Of a stretch of 21,862 nucleotides of DNA, positions 16,901-21,862 are shown in pieces (position 1 is the first letter of the stretch; each line of letters begins with the position of its first letter). The notes beneath the pieces are model-generated. The model ran no database searches. It was not told where the DNA came from and was given only the letters and a program-made list of their open reading frames with translations. The translations under genes and the position numbers were made by a program. Source of the DNA: CAVPOO01 sp963707015 (GTDB taxonomy: Bacteria; Pseudomonadota; Gammaproteobacteria; Thiohalobacterales; Thiohalobacteraceae); contig CAVPOO010000023.1 of NCBI GenBank assembly GCA_963707015.1, positions 1 to 21,862 on the forward strand, read 5' to 3'.

Positions 16901-17303
16901 GCTTGGGAGAGCCGGCCGGCGCGCGGCGCGCTGCCTGAAACCAAGGATGCTGGTCCGAGGTGTGATTGATCACCAGCTCGGTGATGATCTTCAATCCGCG
17001 CCGGTGCGCGGCGCGGACAAAGGCGCTGAAATCCTTGCGGTCGCCGTAATCGGGATAGATGTTGCGGTAATCGGAGATGTCGTAACCGTCGTCGCGCATC
17101 GGCGAGGGATAGAACGGCAGTAACCACAGAGTGTTGACCCCGAGCTCTTGAATATAGTCGAGCTTCTGCGTCAATCCGCGAAAATCGCCGATGCCATCAT
17201 CATTGCTGTCAAAGAACGCCTTGACATGCACCTCGTAGATGACCGCGTCCTTGTACCACTGCGGATCGTTTCCCCATGTCACACCGGAATTATTGTTCGT
17301 CAT
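13977..17303 (-). CDS. treS: Trehalose synthase / maltokinase fusion
   Basis: A 1108-aa two-domain enzyme. Residues 1 to about 555 are TreS (GH13), which interconverts trehalose and maltose: WYKDAVIYEVHVKAFFDSNDDGIGDF (16-41), nucleophile D212 in VDGLRLDAIPYL, acid/base E254 in LAEANQWPEDV, D320 in LRNHDELTLE and GDEIGMGDN. Residues about 570-1108 are a maltokinase (Pep2/Mak type) with the kinase-like HGDYHLGQVLL (957-967) and the metal-binding DFEGEP (976-981). It phosphorylates maltose to maltose-1-phosphate at the cost of ATP, feeding GlgE, which is encoded 12 nt upstream. The ATG at 17303 has GAGG and AGGCGG just before it. Its stop is coupled to the glgC remnant. TreS-Mak fusions are known in other bacteria; both halves here look intact. 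Confidence 0.96.
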   Translation of the reverse strand: MTNNNSGVTWGNDPQWYKDAVIYEVHVKAFFDSNDDGIGDFRGLTQKLDYIQELGVNTLWLLPFYPSPMRDDGYDISDYRNIYPDYGDRKDFSAFVRAAHRRGLKIITELVINHTSDQHPWFQAARRAPAGSPKRDFYVWSDSDKKFPETRIIFTDSEASNWAWDPVAKQYYWHRFFSHQPDLNHNNPQVVKAVIRMMRFWLDMGVDGLRLDAIPYLCVREGTNNENLSETHAVIKQMRTAVNEHYKNCMFLAEANQWPEDVRDYFGDGDECHMAYHFPLMPRIYMAVAQEDRHPIAEIMAQTPDIPESCQWAIFLRNHDELTLEMVTDRERDYMYQRYAVDPNMRINVGIRRRLAPLMDHDGDKIKLMNSLLLSMPGSPIIYYGDEIGMGDNFFLGDRNGVRTPMQWSPDRNAGFSRADPQRLYLPPVMDAVYGFQSVNVEAQSREPSSLLNWMRRLLVVRRGHQAFGRGTLAFLRPGNRKIIAYLREYQGESILCVANLSASAQPVELDLAHYEGRVPVELLGHTPFPPIGELPYLLTLAGHGFYWFRLAADIPEPAWHEERLAPPELPMLVLFAGWRSFFADQVELSRAVQARKVREQLEGAVLPNFLRAERWFAAKGEAIEKVEVHKAMKWAVDDAGSWLMTLIDVRLASGQKHIYAVPLAIAWGDVTEDHIRPLLHNALARFRQQSRLGVLYDALADPAFCRAVVTAIGEHREIPFNAAHFVCSATTSFAHLRGEGKLEEIRNPEVAGSNSAVILGDRLFLKVYRRLREGINPEVEMGRFLTETSPFGNIVPLAGAVEYVEGERRMAVAVLQGYVPNQGDAWTYSVDYLVRFLKECLVRPKEIVIEPHAFYLAQMRTLGTRTAELHRALARTSGDPAFDPEPIGSDDLLQWQTQVRDELASTLARLEQVAAGLKPRDRELAQRLLTRHDGLRERTTATTSLRGIQAVKTRYHGDYHLGQVLLAENDFIIIDFEGEPARPLAARRAKHSPLRDVAGMLRSLNYAAATALEDIAVEQPEARKLLAPQLHHWEQTTAAAFLDAYRVTAAGCPSLPAVAEHASGLIDLFTLEKALYELRYEMDNRPEWIAIPLMGLLRLAGGEQEAL

Positions 17304-17315
17304 GCCGCCTGCACC

Positions 17316-19301
17316 TCACATGAAATAATCGAAATCCCGCTCGCTGCGCACCCGTCGGCGCAGCCGAAAAATATGGGCCGGCACGGCTTTGGGGTCGAGT
17401 TGCACATAGTTACGCGCCCCTTGCCACATATAACGAGCGCTGGAAAGCAGGTCGTGCGCCTGGTAGGGGTGATGCGGGTCAATCTCCCATGCGTCGACCG
17501 GCAGCTGAATCCAGCCCGACTGGACATGATCGGGATCCAGATTCACCACCATCAGGAGGATCTCGCTCAGATCCTCGCTGGTCTTGCTGTAAGTGATAAG
17601 CTGATCGTTATCCACGTCGTGAAACCGCAAGTTCCAGTCGTGCTGCAACACCGCATGTTCGCGGCGGATAAGATTGATGCGGGCGATGAGATCCTTAAGG
17701 CTATCCGGCCGGTCGACGTCCCAGGCGCGCAGCTGATATTTCTCCGAGTCGAGGTATTCCTCGCCCCCCGGTTCCCTCGACGTGTTCTCCGCCAATTCAT
17801 AGGCCGGCCCGTAGATGCCATAACTCGCTCCCAGAGTGGCCGCTAACACCAGTCTTGCCATAAACGCCGACCGCCCGCCAAATTGCAGGTGCTCCGTAAG
17901 AATATCCGGAGTATTCGGCCACAGGCAGGGCCGGAAATATTCACGCCCCCGCTCTTGGCTCAGCTCGGTGAAATACTCGGTGATCTCCCATTTGGTGTTG
18001 CGCCAGGGAAAATAATTGTAGGACTGACTGAAGCCCAGCTTGGCCAGACGGTGCATCACCTTGGGTCGGGTGAAGGCCTCAGCCAGGAAAATCACATCCG
18101 GGTGCGCGCGCCGAATGTCGCTGATAATCCATTCCCAAAGCCCGAAAGGCTTGGTATGGGGGTTGTCCACGCGGAAAACGTGCACCCCGTGCTCGATCCA
18201 GAACTGGATCACGCTGCGGAGTTCGCTCCACAAGTCACGCCATGCCTCGGTCTCGAAATTGAAGGGATAGATGTCCTCGTACTTCTTGGGCGGGTTTTCC
18301 GCATATTGCACCTTGCCGTCGGGGCGGATGCGGAACCACTCCGGATTCGCCTCTACATAGGGATGATCGGGGGCGCACTGAAAGGCGATATCCAGCGCCA
18401 GTTCCATACCGTGTTCCTTGGCCCGCTTTACCAGGTCATGGAAATCCTCGAGCGTCCCCAGTTCGGGGTGCAGATCCTTGTGACCGCCCTCCTCCGCGCC
18501 AATAGCCCAGGGACTGCCGACGTCATCCGAACCGGCCACCAAGGCGTTGTTTTTCCCCTTGCGTTTGATACGGCCAATGGGATGGATGGGCGGCAGGTAA
18601 AGTACATCGAAGCCCATGGCGGCAATGTAGGGGAGACGCTGCGCGCAATCCTTAAAGCTGCCATGACGGCCGGGCTCGAGAGCGCAGGAACGCGGGAAGA
18701 TCTCGTACCAGCTACTGAAGCGGGCACGCTCCCGTTCGACTGCAACTTCGAGTTCCTTATGGTACTGACTGGCGAAGCGCCGATCAGGATAACGTGCCAT
18801 CAAAATGGCCAGATCTTCCTCCATGGCGACGTCGCGGCGCTCACTGAGCGGACCCTTTTTGGTGAAGCGCCGCACCCACGCCCGTAGTCGCTCCGCGTCC
18901 TCCCCAGCAGCGCGTTGCACCCCCTGCTCAATCAGTTCCGCGCCCACCCGTAACGCGCTCTCGATATCCTCGGGTTCCACGCGTCGCGCCAGTTCGCGGC
19001 GCCAGGACTCGAAGTGATCGACCCAGGCGCTGACGGTATAGCGGTAAAGCCCAAGCTGTTCGACGTGAAATACGCCGTGCCAGCGATCATTGCCCAGGGG
19101 CCGCATGGCCGCCTCGCTGCAGGTGGATGCGCTTTCCGCGCGATATTGCACTATGCAGGTTATGGCATCGTGACCGTCGGTAAAGACATCGGCCTCCACG
19201 GCCACGGCCTCCCCCACCGTGCGTTTGATGGCAAACCGCCCCCCATCAACCTCGGGCATAACCGCTTCGATCACCACCCGCTTTCTGCCGTCCTGATTCA
19301 T
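17316..19301 (-). CDS. glgE: Maltosyltransferase GlgE (maltose-1-phosphate dependent)
   Basis: GlgE (GH13_3) transfers maltosyl units from maltose-1-phosphate onto alpha-1,4-glucan, releasing phosphate. It is the polymerising step of the pathway fed by TreS-Mak. Motifs: SSWYEIFPRS, DVLYLPPIHPIG, KGKNN, DIAFQCAPDHP, YPFNFE, nucleophile D379 in FRVDNPHTKP, acid/base E408 in FLAEAFTRP, and D466 in PNTPDIL (numbering from the start chosen here, 661 aa). I chose the ATG at 19301 because GGGAGAAGAGG lies 5 nt before it. An upstream ATG at 19334 overlaps the glgB stop as TGATG, adds 11 residues and lacks a clear ribosome site, but coupled reinitiation there is possible. Length and motif set are normal for the family. 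Confidence 0.95.
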   Translation of the reverse strand: MNQDGRKRVVIEAVMPEVDGGRFAIKRTVGEAVAVEADVFTDGHDAITCIVQYRAESASTCSEAAMRPLGNDRWHGVFHVEQLGLYRYTVSAWVDHFESWRRELARRVEPEDIESALRVGAELIEQGVQRAAGEDAERLRAWVRRFTKKGPLSERRDVAMEEDLAILMARYPDRRFASQYHKELEVAVERERARFSSWYEIFPRSCALEPGRHGSFKDCAQRLPYIAAMGFDVLYLPPIHPIGRIKRKGKNNALVAGSDDVGSPWAIGAEEGGHKDLHPELGTLEDFHDLVKRAKEHGMELALDIAFQCAPDHPYVEANPEWFRIRPDGKVQYAENPPKKYEDIYPFNFETEAWRDLWSELRSVIQFWIEHGVHVFRVDNPHTKPFGLWEWIISDIRRAHPDVIFLAEAFTRPKVMHRLAKLGFSQSYNYFPWRNTKWEITEYFTELSQERGREYFRPCLWPNTPDILTEHLQFGGRSAFMARLVLAATLGASYGIYGPAYELAENTSREPGGEEYLDSEKYQLRAWDVDRPDSLKDLIARINLIRREHAVLQHDWNLRFHDVDNDQLITYSKTSEDLSEILLMVVNLDPDHVQSGWIQLPVDAWEIDPHHPYQAHDLLSSARYMWQGARNYVQLDPKAVPAHIFRLRRRVRSERDFDYFM

Positions 19302-19333
19302 GTTTGCCTCTTCTCCCGCCGGTGCGCGCCGCA

Positions 19334-21277
19334 TCAGGCACTCTCGCTTTCGCTTTTAAGAAAAACGACACTGAGTGGCGGCAGCGTCAGGGTCAGCGAA
19401 TGATAGCGACCCTGCGCCGCAACGGGCACGGCTTCCGAGCCGCCTAAGTTACCGAGCCCTCCCCCGCCGTAATAAGGAGCGTCGCTATTGAGCAGCTCCC
19501 GCCAGTAGCCACCGCGCGGCACACCTACCCGATAATTCTCGCGGGTCACGGGCGTGAAGTTGCACACCACCAGGATGATATCGCCATTGCCGCGGTCACG
19601 TCGTACAAAACTCAGGACACTTTCCTCCCAATCATGGCTGTCAATCCATTCAAAGCCGTCCGGCGAGAAATCTTCCTCGTACAGGGCGGGTTCCGCACGG
19701 TAGCAGCGGTTAAGATCCTTGACCCAATTCTGCACGCCCTGATGCAGGGGGTACTGCAGCACATGCCATTCGAGGCTTGCATCATGTCCCCATTCGCGAA
19801 CCTGCCCGAACTCCCCCCCCATGAACATCAGCTTCTTGCCGGGGTGACCGTACATGTAACCCAATAGCGCGCGCAAGTTGGCGAAACGCTGCCCCTCATC
19901 GCCCGGCATCTTGCCGATCAGGGAACCCTTCCCATGCACGACTTCGTCATGCGAGAAGGGCAACACGAAATTCTCGTGGAACGCGTAGATCGCGCTGAAG
20001 GTCAGCTGATCGTGATAATACTTGCGGTACAGCGGATCCCTATTGAAATATTTCAGGGTGTCGTGCATCCAACCCATGTTCCATTTCATGCCGAATCCCA
20101 ATCCACCCAGGTAGACGGGCCGCGAAACCATGGGCCAGGCCGTGGACTCTTCGGCAATCGTCTGCACGTCGGGGTAGTCGCGGTACACCGCCTCGTTCAG
20201 GCTGCGCAAGAAGTGGATGGCATCCAGATTTTCCTTCCCGCCATACTGGTTGGGTATCCATTCACCTTCCTTGCGCCCGTAATCCAGGTAGAGCATGGAG
20301 GCAACCGCGTCCACCCGCAGACCGTCGATATGGTACTTGTCCAGCCAGAACAACGCGCTGCTGCCGAGAAAAGACCGGACCTCGTTGCGCCCGTAATTGA
20401 AAATATAACTGTTCCACTCCGGGTGGAAACCGAGCTTGCGGTCGGCGTGTTCGTACAGATAGGTGCCGTCGAAATAGCACAAGCCATGCTCGTCGCCGGG
20501 GAAATGGGAAGGCACCCAGTCGAGGATGACGCCGATACCGTTTTGGTGAAGGTGATCGATGAGGTACATGAAGTCCTCAGGCGTACCGAAGCGGGCGGTG
20601 GGCGCGAAATACCCCGTAGTCTGGTAGCCCCAGGAGCCGTAAAACGGGTGTTCGGTGACCGGCATGAGTTCCACATGGGTGTATCCCATGTCCTTGACGT
20701 AGTCGGCCAAGGGCTGCGCCAACTCGCGATAGCTCAGCGATCGGTTACCCTCTTCCGGCACCCGGCGCCATGAACCCAGATGCACCTCATAGATGGCGAT
20801 CGGCGCCCGCAGGCTATTGGCCTCACGACGACGCCCCATCCACTCACCGTCGCCCCAGGCGTAATCGAGACTCCACACCCGAGAGGCGGTCTTGGGCGGC
20901 GCCTCCCAATACAGGGCAAACGGGTCACCCTTGTCGACCTGGTAATCGCGGTGACGCGAAAAGATACGATACTTATAGACCGCACCGGAGTCGAAACCGG
21001 GGATGAATCCCTCCCATATCCCCGATCCGTCGTCGCGCTGTCTCAATACGTGGGAATCGGCATTCCAATCATTGAAGTCACCGATCACGGCTACCCGTTC
21101 GGCATTGGGTGCCCACAGCGCGAACAACACGCCGTCGGTATCCTGGTGTCGCAGCGGATGGGCGCCCAACCTTTCATAGAGTCGATAATGTGCTCCTTCC
21201 TTGAACAGGTAGATATCCTGCTCCGTCATCAGGCTGACATCATGCCGCATGTTTCCCGTCTGCGCCGTTACTTGCAT
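19334..21277 (-). CDS. glgB: Glycogen branching enzyme
   Basis: A 647-aa 1,4-alpha-glucan branching enzyme (GH13), which cuts alpha-1,4 chains and reattaches them as alpha-1,6 branches. One CBM48 module (about 30-135, GVLFALWAPNAERVAVIGDFN) precedes the barrel; it lacks the extra N-terminal domain of the 728-aa E. coli enzyme. Barrel motifs: IYEVHLGSW (162-170), ELMPVTEHPFYGSWGYQTTGYF, nucleophile D323 in DGLRVDAVASMLYLDY, acid/base E376 in TIAEESTAWP and D444 in FSHDEVVHGKGSL. The start at 21277 is supported by AAGGAGG 10 nt upstream. It is the first gene of the operon, and an IS3-family remnant lies within about 30 bp of the start, so the promoter is not the ancestral one. It branches the linear chains made by GlgE. 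Confidence 0.96.
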   Translation of the reverse strand: MQVTAQTGNMRHDVSLMTEQDIYLFKEGAHYRLYERLGAHPLRHQDTDGVLFALWAPNAERVAVIGDFNDWNADSHVLRQRDDGSGIWEGFIPGFDSGAVYKYRIFSRHRDYQVDKGDPFALYWEAPPKTASRVWSLDYAWGDGEWMGRRREANSLRAPIAIYEVHLGSWRRVPEEGNRSLSYRELAQPLADYVKDMGYTHVELMPVTEHPFYGSWGYQTTGYFAPTARFGTPEDFMYLIDHLHQNGIGVILDWVPSHFPGDEHGLCYFDGTYLYEHADRKLGFHPEWNSYIFNYGRNEVRSFLGSSALFWLDKYHIDGLRVDAVASMLYLDYGRKEGEWIPNQYGGKENLDAIHFLRSLNEAVYRDYPDVQTIAEESTAWPMVSRPVYLGGLGFGMKWNMGWMHDTLKYFNRDPLYRKYYHDQLTFSAIYAFHENFVLPFSHDEVVHGKGSLIGKMPGDEGQRFANLRALLGYMYGHPGKKLMFMGGEFGQVREWGHDASLEWHVLQYPLHQGVQNWVKDLNRCYRAEPALYEEDFSPDGFEWIDSHDWEESVLSFVRRDRGNGDIILVVCNFTPVTRENYRVGVPRGGYWRELLNSDAPYYGGGGLGNLGGSEAVPVAAQGRYHSLTLTLPPLSVVFLKSESESA

Positions 21278-21299
21278 TTACTATAGCCCTCCTTGCTCT

Positions 21300-21606
21300 G
21301 GTTATAGCCATTACGCAGTTTCGCACCGTCTTGGGCACAACCTCAGCCCGCCGCATCAACAGCGCAATATTATTCTCGCCGACCACCTTTCCCGCCTCGA
21401 GAAGGTCCTGGCGAATCCGTGGTGATCCATACGTCGCTCGACTCGCCTGACGAAACGCCCTGATCGTCTCCGTCAGCGCTTGGTGTCGCTGCAACCGGGC
21501 GCTCTGCGGACGGTCAATCCAATCCGCTGTGTGAGACCCCCAGCACCCGGCACATCAGGCGGACCGAGTACTCGCATCGGTGGCGCTCATTGGCGGAATA
21601 CTTCAT
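21300..21606 (-). pseudogene. IS3-family transposase OrfB, N-terminal fragment with frameshift
   Basis: The ATG at 21606 begins MKYSANERHRCEYSVRLMC and continues RVLGVSHSG, a typical OrfB helix-turn-helix start. The frame then meets a TGA near 21517. In the neighbouring frame the protein resumes as WIDRPQSARLQRHQALTETI and continues through ASRATYGSPRIRQDLLEAGKV to LMRRAEVVPKTVR, a standard OrfB region before the catalytic core. The DDE residues are gone, so no transposition activity is expected. An ATGA overlap with the preceding frame ending in FFAKHRS is the normal orfA/orfB layout. Confidence 0.75.
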
Positions 21607-21635
21607 GAACGGTGCTTCGCGAAGAAGTTTGATGA
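21300..21635 (-). mobile_element. IS3-family insertion sequence remnant
   Basis: A fragment of about 330 bp covering the end of orfA (FFAKHRS) and the first third of orfB. Both outer boundaries are inferred from where protein similarity stops: just after KTVR in orfB, at the glgB leader, and before FFAKHRS in orfA. No terminal inverted repeats remain. The rest of the element, including the DDE catalytic core, is missing. Confidence 0.6.
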
Positions 21636-21794
21636 CAGGTCAATAGCCGCACAGAACAATATTGCGCTGCCCTCGACCCGTTGCGCATGCAAGGTTCCTT
21701 CCTCGCTGTCTACCACGCTAATGACTAGGGTTGCATTGCCCGAGACGGGATGTATCGCAACGGATACCTCGGCATCTTTGTAGATGAATACCAA
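21603..21794 (-). CDS. Unidentified short reading frame fused to an IS3 orfA tail
   Basis: A 63-codon frame that needs a TTG start at 21794 and has no convincing ribosome site. Residues 1-56 (YKDAEVSVAIHPVSGNATL, then ISVVDSEEGTLHAQRVEGS) have a plausible beta-strand pattern but no family I recognise. The final FFAKHRS matches the usual C-terminal end of IS3-family OrfA proteins (LKKAAAFFAK). The simplest reading is that an older gene was cut by the IS3 element and now reads into its tail. It could equally be non-coding. Nothing else convincing was seen between 21636 and the window end. Confidence 0.2.
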   Translation of the reverse strand: MVFIYKDAEVSVAIHPVSGNATLVISVVDSEEGTLHAQRVEGSAILFCAAIDLSSNFFAKHRS

Positions 21795-21862
21795 AAGCGA
21801 TGCCCTAATCGCGGGCGGTCACAATACCATCTTCTTAAGAGTAAATCCAAACCATATAGGCA

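Noticed and set aside
1..21862. CRISPR arrays, tRNA or rRNA genes
   Set aside because: I saw no regularly spaced repeats and no tRNA or rRNA hallmarks when reading both strands.

Overview
The window reads as a piece of a gammaproteobacterial chromosome. This is an inference, based on a CTGT-N8-ACAG LexA-type box, a RAYT (REP-associated transposase) remnant, an N-ATPase-type atpD, and a GlgE / TreS-maltokinase cluster of the kind seen in glycogen-storing or osmoadapting gammaproteobacteria. Nearly every real gene lies on the minus strand, so transcription runs from high to low coordinates. No rRNA, tRNA or CRISPR array was seen.

The core, about 4.2-21.3 kb, is a compact alpha-glucan/trehalose operon. 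In transcription order it is glgB, glgE, a treS-maltokinase fusion, a broken glgC, glgX, treZ, and a very large malQ-treY fusion of 1716 aa. Junctions are tight, with ATGA, GTGA or TGATG overlaps or a gap of about 12 nt, which suggests coupled translation. The enzymes form a closed loop. TreS makes maltose from trehalose, maltokinase makes maltose-1-phosphate, GlgE polymerises it, and GlgB branches the product into glycogen. GlgX, MalQ and TreY/TreZ take glycogen back to trehalose. The only gene for the ADP-glucose route, glgC, is a truncated, frameshifted remnant, so what this operon still encodes is the GlgE/trehalose loop.

Downstream, 2.3-4.2 kb holds the edge of an alternative (N-type) F-ATPase operon. 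It has a full-length atpD beta subunit and the first few codons of atpC. A RAYT remnant replaces the rest. Next to it, on the plus strand, is a LexA-type box with a ribosome binding site and a start codon, whose reading frame soon runs into the RAYT remnant. The remaining sequence, about 2.0-2.23 kb, holds only small hairpins.

The left end, 1-2.0 kb, is an integron cassette neighbourhood. A BrnT/ribbon-helix-helix toxin-antitoxin pair sits in a minus-oriented gene cassette. A textbook attC hairpin at the very left edge encodes the basic tail and stop codon of the antitoxin. The attC half-site of the preceding cassette is cut by an IS91-family element (Y2/HUH transposase) with unusual inverted ends.

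The right end, 21.3-21.86 kb, holds an IS3-family remnant abutting the glgB ribosome binding site, then an unidentified short reading frame. The operon's native promoter region therefore appears to have been replaced.
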